From contig RAYF01000043.1 in assembly GCA_003611745.1 (NCBI GenBank), positions 1 through 57,671 on the forward strand: DNA of 57,671 bases, read 5' to 3'. The stretch comes from a bacterium D16-36 (GTDB lineage: Bacteria; Bacillota; Clostridia; Lachnospirales; Lachnospiraceae). The first letter of the stretch is position 1. The number at the start of each line of letters is the position of its first letter. Of this stretch, positions 25,343 through 33,323 are shown piece after piece. A program made the translations under genes and the position numbers. The notes below the pieces were generated by a model, which had not been told where the DNA came from, searched no databases, and saw only the letters and a list, made by a program, of their open reading frames with translations.

Positions 25343-27668
25343 GACGCTGAAAACGCTGTTCAAGCAGGACAGGGAGAAATTCATTGTGCCGAAGTCGGTG
25401 CAGGCGGTCATCCCGTTAAAGACCATGTGGGAGGACGGCATTTTCCTTGTGGGCAGGAACAAATACGCAAAGACATTCAAGTTTGAGGACATCAACTACG
25501 CCGTGGCGAGCCGTGAGGACAAGGAAGCGATGTTCCTCGAATACTCGGAGCTTTTAAACGCCCTCGACAGCGGGGCGACCACGAAAATCACGATAAACAA
25601 CCGCAGGCTCAATAAAGCGGATTTTGAGCAGACAATCTTAATCCCGATGGCGGAGGACGATTTGGATAAATACCGCAAAGAGTATAACAAGATGCTGCTT
25701 GACAAGGCGACGGGAGCTAACTCCACCGTGCAGGACAAGTATGTGACTGTTTCCGTCTGCAAGAAGAACATTGAGGAAGCGAGGAACTATTTTGCCCGTG
25801 TCGGTGCTGACCTTATCGGGCATTTTAACCGTCTTGGCTCAAAGTGTACGGAACTGGATGCGAATGACAAGCTGCGTATCTTCCATGATTTTTACCGTAT
25901 GGGCGAGGAAACGGCGTTTTCCTTTGACATGGCACAGGCTATGCGGAAAGGTCACGACTTCAAGGACTATATCTGTCCCGACTCCTTTGAGTTTGAGAAA
26001 GATTATTTCCGCATCGGCAACCGTTATGGGCGTGTGATTTTCCTGCGTGAGTATGCCGCCTATATCAAGGACAGCATGGTGGCGGAGCTTTGCGAATTAA
26101 ACCGTAACATGATGCTCTCCGTTGACGTCGTGCCTGTCCCGACGGACGAAGCCGTGCGGGAGGTGGAGAACCGTCTTCTGGGCGTGGAAACCAACATCAC
26201 GAACTGGCAGAGGAAGCAGAACCAGAACAACAACTTTTCCGCCGTCATCCCCTACGACTTGGAACAGCAGAGAAAGGAAAGCAAGGAGTTCCTCGATGAT
26301 TTGACGACCCGTGACCAGAGGATGATGTTTGCGGTGCTTACGATGGTGCATACCGCAGACACCAAAGAGCAGCTTGACAATGACACGGAAGCTTTGCTTA
26401 CGACGGCACGGAAGCATCTCTGCCAGTTTGCCGTGCTGAAGTACCAGCAGATGGACGGGCTGAACACCGCCCTGCCGTTCGGCGTGAGGAAGATTGATGC
26501 GTTAAGGACGCTGACAACGGAGAGCCTTGCGGTGTTTATCCCCTTCCGTGTGCAGGAAATCTACCATAAGGACGGCGTGTATTACGGTCAGAACGTCATC
26601 AGTAAAAATATGATAATCGCAAACCGCCGCCACCTGCTGAACGGAAATTCCTTTATCCTCGGCGTGTCTGGTGCGGGCAAGTCGTTCACGGCAAAGGAGG
26701 AAATGACGAACATCATCCTGACCGACCCCAACGCCGATGTCTTGGTAATAGACCCCGAACGAGAGTACGCCCCTCTTGTGAAAGCCATGCAGGGCGAGGT
26801 CATCCACATCTCGGCGACGAGCGACAACCACATCAATGCGATGGACATGAACTCTGATTACGGCGACGGTGCAAACCCCGTCATCTTGAAATCAGAGTTT
26901 ATTTTGTCTTTGTGCGAGCAGCTCATCGGAGGTGCAAGTTTGGGTGCAAAGCAGAAGTCCATCATTGACCGCTGCACGGCGGGCGTCTACCGCTACTACC
27001 AGCAGGGCAACTATATGGGGACGCCGCCGACCTTGCAGGACTTCCGTGAGGAATTATTAAAGCAGGACGAGCCAGAAGCGCAGGAAATCGCCCTTGCGAT
27101 TGAGCTTTTCACGGACGGCTCTCTCAACACCTTTGCCAAGCATACGAATGTGGACACCCACAGCCGCCTTATCTGCTACGATATTCTGGATTTGGGCAAG
27201 CAGTTACAGCCTATCGGTATGCTCGTCGTCCTCGACAGCATCTTAAACCGCATCACCCAGAACAGGGCGAAAGGCAGGAACACCTTTATCTTCATTGATG
27301 AAATCTATCTGCTGTTCCAGCATGAGTATAGTGCCAATTTCCTCTTTACCCTCTGGAAGCGTGTGCGTAAGTACGGGGCGTACTGCACGGGCATCACACA
27401 AAATGTCGATGACCTATTGCAGAGCCATACGGCGAGGACGATGCTTGCCAACAGCGAGTTTATCATCATGCTGAACCAAGCGTCCACAGACCGTATTGAG
27501 CTTGCGAAGCTCCTTAATATCTCCGACCTTCAGATGAGCTATATCACGAATGTCGGTGCGGGGCAGGGATTATTGAAAGTCGGCAGCTCCCTCGTGCCGT
27601 TCGTCAACAAATTCCCACGCAATACGGAGCTGTATAAGCTGATGACGACGAAATTTGGGGAGTGCTAA
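25335..27668 (+). CDS. virB4: VirB4-type conjugation ATPase (777 aa)
   Basis: The N-terminal half is the VirB4 helical and beta region with a long charged segment. The C-terminal motor has Walker A GVSGAGKS (443-450), a DPERE strand soon after (VLVIDPEREY), Walker B FIFIDE with D655-E656, and the Q-rich ITQNVDDLL motif. It powers assembly of the channel and substrate transfer at the inner membrane. The length is usual for this group. It shares an overlap with prgI and is followed by a DUF6075 gene after AAGGAGGG. It looks intact throughout. Confidence 0.95.
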   Translation: MIKTLKTLFKQDREKFIVPKSVQAVIPLKTMWEDGIFLVGRNKYAKTFKFEDINYAVASREDKEAMFLEYSELLNALDSGATTKITINNRRLNKADFEQTILIPMAEDDLDKYRKEYNKMLLDKATGANSTVQDKYVTVSVCKKNIEEARNYFARVGADLIGHFNRLGSKCTELDANDKLRIFHDFYRMGEETAFSFDMAQAMRKGHDFKDYICPDSFEFEKDYFRIGNRYGRVIFLREYAAYIKDSMVAELCELNRNMMLSVDVVPVPTDEAVREVENRLLGVETNITNWQRKQNQNNNFSAVIPYDLEQQRKESKEFLDDLTTRDQRMMFAVLTMVHTADTKEQLDNDTEALLTTARKHLCQFAVLKYQQMDGLNTALPFGVRKIDALRTLTTESLAVFIPFRVQEIYHKDGVYYGQNVISKNMIIANRRHLLNGNSFILGVSGAGKSFTAKEEMTNIILTDPNADVLVIDPEREYAPLVKAMQGEVIHISATSDNHINAMDMNSDYGDGANPVILKSEFILSLCEQLIGGASLGAKQKSIIDRCTAGVYRYYQQGNYMGTPPTLQDFREELLKQDEPEAQEIALAIELFTDGSLNTFAKHTNVDTHSRLICYDILDLGKQLQPIGMLVVLDSILNRITQNRAKGRNTFIFIDEIYLLFQHEYSANFLFTLWKRVRKYGAYCTGITQNVDDLLQSHTARTMLANSEFIIMLNQASTDRIELAKLLNISDLQMSYITNVGAGQGLLKVGSSLVPFVNKFPRNTELYKLMTTKFGEC

Positions 27669-27682
27669 AAGGAGGGATTTTT

Positions 27683-28087
27683 ATGTCAGAGATAAGGTTT
27701 CGCAACGCAGCCCACCGTGATTTTTTTCTGGAAAGCATGATGAAATGCAGGGTAAACGACTGCTACCACAGGGCATTCTTCTATGTGATGGGGATTGCGG
27801 GGGAAACAAGGCGGAACATCAACGCCATGTTTGATTTTAAGACGGACTGCATCAAGCCAGAGGGGATGCACGGCGGATGGCAGACGAGCGGCACGGTCAA
27901 GGTCTGCCGCCTTGCCTTTAACCTCTGGAACGGTTACGCCGAGGAGGGGCGTGAGAAACTCTCCACGCCAGAGGAACTGTTTTGCTGCGAGTTCGCCCCG
28001 TATTTCATGGAGGGCATCAAGGCAAGGTATCCCGAATATTGCAGGGATTTACCCACGCCCAAGAAGCAGGCGGAGCATACACGGTAA
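27683..28087 (+). CDS. DUF6075-type protein (134 aa), homologous to the ICE-B gene at 39668
   Basis: The start at 27683 follows AAGGAGGG (27669-27676). The pattern is CYHRAFFYVMGIAGETRRNI, then a small strand-rich middle and GWQTSGTVKVCRLAFNLW, ending with FCCEFAPYFMEGIKARYPEYC. The same motifs in the same order occur in the gene at 39668 of ICE-B, so both elements keep one copy. The fold and function are unknown. Placement right after virB4 suggests a transfer-related or entry-related role, and the repeated occurrence in two elements supports a real protein. Confidence 0.8.
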   Translation: MSEIRFRNAAHRDFFLESMMKCRVNDCYHRAFFYVMGIAGETRRNINAMFDFKTDCIKPEGMHGGWQTSGTVKVCRLAFNLWNGYAEEGREKLSTPEELFCCEFAPYFMEGIKARYPEYCRDLPTPKKQAEHTR

Positions 28088-28111
28088 CTGAAAACAAGAA
28101 AATAGGAAACA

Positions 28112-28146
28112 CCCTGCGGGCATATTTCTATGCCCAGAAAGCAGGG
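28112..28146 (+). terminator. Compound hairpin between DUF6075 and sortase genes
   Basis: CCCTGC (28112-28117) pairs with GCAGGG (28141-28146) and, nested within, GGGCAT (28118-28123) pairs with ATGCCC (28130-28135). No T tract follows. It may be an mRNA-stabilising or processing structure in the transfer operon. Confidence 0.45.
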
Positions 28147-28169
28147 CAGAATAAAGAAAGGAATAATTT

Positions 28170-28955
28170 ATGAATCTGAAAAACTATAAATGTATTCTCT
28201 GTATTGCCGCCGCTGTTGCCTTTTTAGGAGCAGCGGTTTTTTGCGGCTTTAAGATTTACAGCCATTACCAGCAGATAGATGAGCAGACGGAAGCCTTTGC
28301 GGAGATTGCCGAGGTCGTGGAGAACGCCGAGCCAGAGAAAGAACCGCCAAAAGATAAGGATACGCCCGTCAGCGAGGGCGAGGATATATTGGCAAAATAC
28401 AAAGAACTGTATTTGAAGAATGAGGATATGGTCGGGTGGATTGCCATTGACGGAACAAGCATCAACTACCCCGTCATGCAGAGCAAGAACAATCCCAACT
28501 TCTATCTGAAGCACAGCTTTGAAAAGGAATACAGTGACTTAGGCGTGCCGTATATCCAAGAGGACTGCGACATCCCCACAAGCGACAATCTGGTTATCTA
28601 CGGACACCACATCAAAGGCGGCAGGATGTTCGGGGCGTTGGAAAATTACAAATCCAAGAGTTTCTATGAGAAGCATAAAACTGTCCAGTTTGACACCCTC
28701 ACGGAGCAGGGGAGCTATGAAATCATCGTCGTTTTTAAGACGGTTGCGTACAGTTCGGAGGGCTACCGCTACTATGATTTTGTCAATGCGGAGAATGAAA
28801 AAGAATTTGATGCCTTTGTCGGGAAGTGCAAGGAGCTTGCCTTGTATGATACGGGCGTGACAGCCCAATACGGCGACAGGCTCATTACCCTCTCCACCTG
28901 CGAATACTCCGCCCAGAACGGCAGGCTTGTCGTCGTGGCAAAAAAGGTAAACTGA
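28170..28955 (+). CDS. srtB: Class B sortase (261 aa)
   Basis: A single N-terminal membrane span (about residues 9-30) is followed by an acidic linker and the sortase barrel. The catalytic set is H146 (VIYGHH), C244 (TLSTCEYS) and R252 (NGRLVVV). The GWIAIDGTSINYPVMQ segment early in the domain is typical of class B. It cleaves sorting motifs and joins proteins to peptidoglycan at the outer face of the membrane. The likely substrate in this element is the TPKTG-bearing adhesin encoded at the window start. It is followed by the lysozyme/CHAP gene, so the three genes probably remodel or decorate the wall during transfer. Confidence 0.9.
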   Translation: MNLKNYKCILCIAAAVAFLGAAVFCGFKIYSHYQQIDEQTEAFAEIAEVVENAEPEKEPPKDKDTPVSEGEDILAKYKELYLKNEDMVGWIAIDGTSINYPVMQSKNNPNFYLKHSFEKEYSDLGVPYIQEDCDIPTSDNLVIYGHHIKGGRMFGALENYKSKSFYEKHKTVQFDTLTEQGSYEIIVVFKTVAYSSEGYRYYDFVNAENEKEFDAFVGKCKELALYDTGVTAQYGDRLITLSTCEYSAQNGRLVVVAKKVN

Positions 28956-28993
28956 CATGACCGCAAATCTTCTGGGAAAGGAGGTCGGATTTT

Positions 28994-30811
28994 ATGGCTG
29001 ATATAAAGACCAGAGATGCGGTCAAAGGAACGATTAAGACTTTAGACAAAGCCGCCATAGCAGGCAGGCGCATGAAATCCGCTTACGCAAAGACAAAGGA
29101 CAAGGCGGAGCAGGGATATTATGCGGAGGAAAATTCCCCCACGGAATATGCCGCCGACAAGGTTTCCCATGCTTCGGGGCGTATCAAGGACGAGGGCATC
29201 CATCAATTCAATAAACAGGGGCAGAAAAACGCCCAGATTACAAGGGAAAATATCGGTAAGGCAAAGGACAAAATCGCCGATTTTAAAGCAAAGTGGGAGA
29301 AGAAAGCCGCAGAGCAGAAAACAATGCGGAATAAGGCAGGACAGAACGCCGTGCGTACAATGGGACAGGACGGCTTGCAGGAAATACAAGGGACTGCAAG
29401 CCGTCCCGCTGTTTCTGCTGCTTCTGCCAAGACCGAAATGCCCCAGACGGCGGCAAACTCACTGATAAAGACCAGACAGCAGGGAAAGCGGACGATAAAG
29501 ACAACTGCCAGAAATGCGGAAAAGACCGTCAAGACCACAGCCAAAGGCACGGTCAAGGCGGCGGAAAAAGGCGTGAAAACCGCAAAGGCGACATCCAAGA
29601 CAGCGATTAAGACCAGGTCGCAGACCGTAAAGGCGGCGCAGAAAACGGCGAAAGCGTCTGCCAAAGCCGCCCAGAAAGCGGCGCAGACAGCGAAAGCCAC
29701 CGCAAAGGCGACAGCCGAAGCAACGAAAGGCACGGTCAAGGCGACCATTGCGGCAGTTAAGGCGATTATCGCAGGGACTAAGGCGTTGATTTCTGCCCTT
29801 ATCGCAGGCGGCTGGATTGCCGTCGTGATAATCCTCATCGTCGTCCTGCTTGGGTGCGCCGTTTCCCTGTTCGGGGGCGGCAGCGACAGCACATCCTATA
29901 CCCCTGTCAGTGCGGAGGTCGAAGCTTACACGCCATTGATACAGAAGTATGCGAAGCAGTACGGAATCCCCGAATATGTGGAGCTTATCAAGGCGGTGAT
30001 GATGCAGGAATCTGGCGGTAAAGGCAGCGACCCGATGCAGGCGGCGGAGGGGAGCTTCAACAAAAAGTACCCCCATCAGCCGAACGGCATCAAAGACCCC
30101 GAATATTCCATTGAGTGCGGCGTGCAGGAATTAAAAGCCGCCCTCACATCAGCCGAAGTGGAAAGCCCGATTGACATGGAGCGTATCAAGCTCGCCCTGC
30201 AGGGATACAACTTCGGCAACGGGTATATCTCATGGGCAAAGACCAACTACGGCGGCTATTCCTATGCAAATGCGGTGGAGTTTTCCGCAATGCAGGCACA
30301 GCGGCTCGGTTGGGAGAAATACGGTGACACGCAGTACCCCGCCCATGTGTTACGCTACTACCCATACGGGCGGGCATTCACAAGCGGAGGAAACCAAGCC
30401 ATTGTAGAAGTTGCCTTAACACAGCTCGGCAACGAGGGCGGGCAGCCTTATTGGAGCTGGTATGGATTTGGCGGGCGTGTGGAATGGTGTGCCTGCTTCG
30501 CATCGTGGTGTGCCGACCAGTGCGGCTATCTGGAAAGCGGAATTGTGCCGAAATTCTCCCTCTGCTCGGACGGCGTAAACTGGTTCAAGGGCAAAGGACA
30601 ATGGCAGGACAAGGACTATGAGCCGCAGGCAGGCGACCTCATTTTCTTTGATTGGGGGAGCGACGGCTCAATCGACCATGTAGGCATTGTAGAGAGATGC
30701 AAGAATGGAACGGTCTACACCGTGGAGGGTAACTCTGGGGATGCCTGCAAACAGCAGAGCTATCCAGTTGGGAGCGGCTCAATATACGGCTACGGATGCC
30801 CAAACTATTAG
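28994..30811 (+). CDS. CD1108-type bifunctional lysozyme-like/CHAP peptidoglycan hydrolase (605 aa)
   Basis: The first 155 residues are charged and helical. Residues 155-255 are a Lys/Ala/Thr repeat region, and one membrane span follows at about 262-293 (WIAVVIILIVVLLGCAVSLF). Outside it come a lysozyme-like transglycosylase domain (YGIPEYVELIKAVMMQESGG with the catalytic Glu) and a CHAP domain with C499 (EWCACFASWC), H562 (IDHVGIV) and an Asn. This two-domain layout opens the cell wall locally for the conjugation channel, as VirB1-like enzymes do. The Lys/Ala repeat would span or bind the wall or DNA. It is the last transfer gene seen before the second cargo. Confidence 0.9.
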   Translation: MADIKTRDAVKGTIKTLDKAAIAGRRMKSAYAKTKDKAEQGYYAEENSPTEYAADKVSHASGRIKDEGIHQFNKQGQKNAQITRENIGKAKDKIADFKAKWEKKAAEQKTMRNKAGQNAVRTMGQDGLQEIQGTASRPAVSAASAKTEMPQTAANSLIKTRQQGKRTIKTTARNAEKTVKTTAKGTVKAAEKGVKTAKATSKTAIKTRSQTVKAAQKTAKASAKAAQKAAQTAKATAKATAEATKGTVKATIAAVKAIIAGTKALISALIAGGWIAVVIILIVVLLGCAVSLFGGGSDSTSYTPVSAEVEAYTPLIQKYAKQYGIPEYVELIKAVMMQESGGKGSDPMQAAEGSFNKKYPHQPNGIKDPEYSIECGVQELKAALTSAEVESPIDMERIKLALQGYNFGNGYISWAKTNYGGYSYANAVEFSAMQAQRLGWEKYGDTQYPAHVLRYYPYGRAFTSGGNQAIVEVALTQLGNEGGQPYWSWYGFGGRVEWCACFASWCADQCGYLESGIVPKFSLCSDGVNWFKGKGQWQDKDYEPQAGDLIFFDWGSDGSIDHVGIVERCKNGTVYTVEGNSGDACKQQSYPVGSGSIYGYGCPNY

Positions 30812-30819
30812 TTGGGCGG

Positions 30820-30860
30820 AGCAAAAGGAAACCAGAGGTCAATCCTCTGGCTCTTTTGCT
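30820..30860. terminator. Bidirectional terminator between CHAP gene and XRE regulator
   Basis: AGCAAAAG and CCAGAGG (30820-30838) pair with CCTCTGG and CTTTTGCT (30844-30860). A and T runs in the outer stem serve both strands. It ends the transfer operon on the plus strand and the XRE gene on the minus strand, and its centre overlaps the XRE stop codon. Confidence 0.75.
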
Positions 30861-31198
30861 TTACATAGCCCGTTTACAGTTGCTTCGACAACAGACAGTT
30901 CTTTGTCATCCAGTCGGTCAAGCATAGCATCCAAACGTCTTCGGATAGAACTTTTCTTTGCTTTTTCCTCAGTATGTATATGTTCGTCAACTGATACATC
31001 AAACATTGTGATAAGTTGAAGAAACAGCTCTATGCTTGGATACTGCCCCTCATTTTCAACAGCTTGAAGATGTCTGGGATTATAATCAATAATCTCCGCA
31101 AACTGTTCTCTGGTCACGCCTTGAGCTTTACGGGCTTTTTTGATTGCCAGTCCTAACGGTCTGAAATCAAAGTCAAAATCGTTGTTTCTTTTGTCCAT
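30839..31198 (-). CDS. XRE-family helix-turn-helix regulator (119 aa)
   Basis: Residues about 15-65 form an XRE fold (LAIKKARKAQGVTREQFAEIIDYNPRHLQAVENEGQYPSI). The C-terminal half is acidic and helical (RRRLDAMLDRLDDKELSVVEATVNGL), fitting a dimer or sensor part. It is divergent from the two-component system and likely controls that promoter region or its own. It has backbone-like base composition but sits at the cargo edge. It may be a switch for the transfer genes or for the downstream exporter; which one cannot be told. Confidence 0.8.
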   Translation of the reverse strand: MDKRNNDFDFDFRPLGLAIKKARKAQGVTREQFAEIIDYNPRHLQAVENEGQYPSIELFLQLITMFDVSVDEHIHTEEKAKKSSIRRRLDAMLDRLDDKELSVVEATVNGLCKAKEPED

Positions 31199-31248
31199 GC
31201 GTTCACCACCTGTACTCTGAAAACTTTTACCCTTATATTTTACAGAGG

Positions 31249-31280
31249 TGTGGTATCCTACTAAACGATGTGAAATCCTA
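31249..31280. promoter_or_regulatory. Direct repeat, candidate operator for the XRE or response regulator
   Basis: TGTGGTATCCTA (31249-31260) and TGTGAAATCCTA (31269-31280) are 20 bases apart, two helical turns, just upstream of the plus-strand promoter. An inverted ATTTCACA is at 31357-31364. Confidence 0.45.
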
Positions 31281-31289
31281 TTTGCATAA

Positions 31290-31318
31290 TTGTTGCTATT
31301 TATATAAGCGGTTATAAT
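31290..31318 (+). promoter_or_regulatory. Probable promoter of the two-component system operon
   Basis: TATAAT at 31313-31318 with TTGTTG at 31290-31295, spacer 17, about 90 bases before the response regulator start. The -35 is weak, consistent with an activated promoter. Confidence 0.55.
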
Positions 31319-31409
31319 AGATGTAAATTAGCACATAAATGGATGTTCTTTCTAAAATTTCACATTCGCTCCATATTGGAGTGTTAAACTGAAAAAAGAG
31401 GTGATTTAT

Positions 31410-32072
31410 ATGGCGACATTACTTATTGTTGAAGATGACCGAAAAACAAATGAAGCGATTTGCGAGTATTTGAAATTAGCGGGACACAAATTAATTCCTG
31501 CGTATGACGGGGAATCTGCGCTGCAATGTTTTAGCAATAGCAGGATTGACTTAATTGTACTTGACATTATGCTTCCAAAAATATCGGGGCTTTCTGTTTT
31601 GCATGAAATCAGAGAAAAAAGTTCTGTCCCGATACTTATGCTAACAGCAATAGGGGACGAATATACACAAGTTTCCAGCTTTGACGGACAGGCAGATGAC
31701 TATATCGTAAAACCCTTTTCCATGATTTTGTTAGGGCGGCGCATTACTGCACTTTTAAGAAGAAGCGGAAAGGGGATTTTGCCAGATACAATCGAATTTG
31801 GAAATGTAATTGTAGATTTTTTAGGTTATACAGCAAAAGATGACAATGGAAAAATCGACGTTACTCCAAAAGAGATTGACTTGCTGAAATTGTTTGTGGA
31901 GCATAAAGGACTGGTTCTGACCCGTTCCCAGATACTTGACGATTTATGGGGCGACAGCCATCCTATTATTGACAGGACAGTAGATACTTATATAAAAAAC
32001 CTGCGAAAAAAACTGCATCTTGACTGCATTGTTACTGTAAAAGGAATTGGATATAAATATGAGGTGGACTAA
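31410..32072 (+). CDS. OmpR-family response regulator (220 aa)
   Basis: The start at 31410 follows AGAGGTGA (31397-31404); an upstream GTG lies inside that ribosome site. The receiver has the acidic pocket (VEDDRKTNEA) with phospho-acceptor D52 (LIVLDIMLP), the Thr/Ala switch (LMLTAIG) and Lys (VKPFS). The C-terminal winged helix spans about 125-220 (LTRSQILDDLWG, then RTVDTYIKNLRKKL). The sensor kinase gene follows after two bases. It probably activates the FtsX-type exporter operon downstream, whose upstream region has an 11-bp spaced direct repeat, the arrangement OmpR-family proteins bind. Confidence 0.9.
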   Translation: MATLLIVEDDRKTNEAICEYLKLAGHKLIPAYDGESALQCFSNSRIDLIVLDIMLPKISGLSVLHEIREKSSVPILMLTAIGDEYTQVSSFDGQADDYIVKPFSMILLGRRITALLRRSGKGILPDTIEFGNVIVDFLGYTAKDDNGKIDVTPKEIDLLKLFVEHKGLVLTRSQILDDLWGDSHPIIDRTVDTYIKNLRKKLHLDCIVTVKGIGYKYEVD

Positions 32073-32073
32073 T

Positions 32074-33195
32074 ATGGCACGAATAAAAATATTTCCTAAG
32101 ACATTTTTATATACATTGAGTGTCTTGATATTTATTGTAATAACTGCACATGGCATCATGTATGTTCTTGCCCCACAAATATCTTTAGGACTTGTTGGCG
32201 AGAAAGGAATGGAACTGGACGGATTTTTAGTCAGTACGGACGTAGATGCCTCACAGTTTGTAACATTTACGATAAAACGTGCCCTGCCTGTTTCTGTTTC
32301 CTGTTGTATCGTGATTGCCATTGTCTGTGCTGCACTTTTTTCCAGAAGCATGACGCGAAATATTTGTCACTTATCAGAAACAGCGCAGCGCATGACAAAA
32401 ATGGATAAGTCTGCGATATGTTCTGTTACTTCGGGAGATGAAATTGAAGATTTGGCAGGAAATATCAATAGTCTTTACAGGAGTTTGCTGAAAGCAATCC
32501 ATAATCTTGAATTAGAAAAAAAGTATGTGCAGGAAAGCGAGAAATTGAAAATAGATTTTTTGCGTGCAGCTTCCCACGAATTAAAAACGCCTGTTACTGC
32601 TTTAAACGCCATTCTTGAAAATATGATACTTGGAGTAGGAAAATATCAAGACTATGACGTATATCTGCCAGAGTGCAAAGAAATAACAGAACAGCTTTCC
32701 AAGATGATACATGAAATTTTAGAAACATCCAAAATGAATATCATAAATGAAGAAAAACCGACCGAAATAAATTTGCCAGAACTGCTCACAAACCTTTGTG
32801 AGCCATATAAACTGATTGCCGTTGCAAACGAGATAAATTTTTCTGTCTGCCTGCCACAGCATTTTACAGTCAGTATACCCATTTCCTTATTTGAAAAGGC
32901 AGTTTCTAATATTCTTGCAAATGCAGTTGCATATACAGAAAGCGGGAAGCTGATTTCTGTTTCTATGGATGGCAGAAATCTTGTTGTTGAAAATGAATGT
33001 GTCCCTGTTCGGCAATCCGAAATCCCCCGGTTGTTTGAGCCATTTTACCGTCTTGATTATGCAAGAAGCAGAGAGCAAGGAGGAAATGGCTTAGGCTTGT
33101 ATATTGTGGACACTATTTTTTCTGCACTTTCTATTCCATATACGTTTCAAGCGAAAGACAATCCGCAAAGAATGTGTTTTACTATATATTTATGA
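32074..33195 (+). CDS. Sensor histidine kinase (373 aa)
   Basis: The start at 32074 has GAGGTGG at 32061-32067; an upstream in-frame ATG has no site. Two membrane spans (about 9-31 and 75-97) enclose a short external loop of about 44 residues, then come HAMP, the H box (H168, ASHELKTPVT), the N box (ISLFEKAVSNILANAVAY) and G boxes (GGNGLGLYIV). The small loop suggests that it senses something within the membrane or through the adjacent exporter, as in cell-envelope or antimicrobial-peptide detection systems. AT-rich composition marks it as cargo. Confidence 0.9.
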   Translation: MARIKIFPKTFLYTLSVLIFIVITAHGIMYVLAPQISLGLVGEKGMELDGFLVSTDVDASQFVTFTIKRALPVSVSCCIVIAIVCAALFSRSMTRNICHLSETAQRMTKMDKSAICSVTSGDEIEDLAGNINSLYRSLLKAIHNLELEKKYVQESEKLKIDFLRAASHELKTPVTALNAILENMILGVGKYQDYDVYLPECKEITEQLSKMIHEILETSKMNIINEEKPTEINLPELLTNLCEPYKLIAVANEINFSVCLPQHFTVSIPISLFEKAVSNILANAVAYTESGKLISVSMDGRNLVVENECVPVRQSEIPRLFEPFYRLDYARSREQGGNGLGLYIVDTIFSALSIPYTFQAKDNPQRMCFTIYL

Positions 33196-33203
33196 TGAAA
33201 AAC

Positions 33204-33230
33204 CCTCCGATGTTTCGGGGGATTTTTTTC
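33204..33230 (+). terminator. Rho-independent terminator after the sensor kinase gene
   Basis: CCTCCGA (33204-33210) pairs with TCGGGGG (33215-33221), one G-U pair and a four-base loop, followed by a T run. It separates the two-component operon from the exporter operon. Confidence 0.7.
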
Positions 33231-33252
33231 TTCCGTTTATTTTTCACAGATA

Positions 33253-33271
33253 TTCCATATACGTTCCATAT
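33253..33271 (+). promoter_or_regulatory. Direct repeat, candidate response-regulator binding site upstream of the exporter
   Basis: TTCCATAT occurs at 33253-33260 and 33264-33271, an 11-bp period, about 53 bases before the permease start. This matches the tandem half sites typical of OmpR-family regulators. A related TCCATATTGGA lies at 31370-31380 upstream of the regulator gene itself. Confidence 0.55.
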
Positions 33272-33323
33272 AGGAATGTTATTTTAATATTGTGTTCAAA
33301 AAATAAAAAACGGAGGTATCAAA

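Noticed and set aside
29203-30076. Long minus-strand frames opposite the lysozyme/CHAP gene
   Set aside because: They arise from the Lys/Ala repeat on the other strand and give Ala/Val- or Arg/Gly-rich products without start signals.
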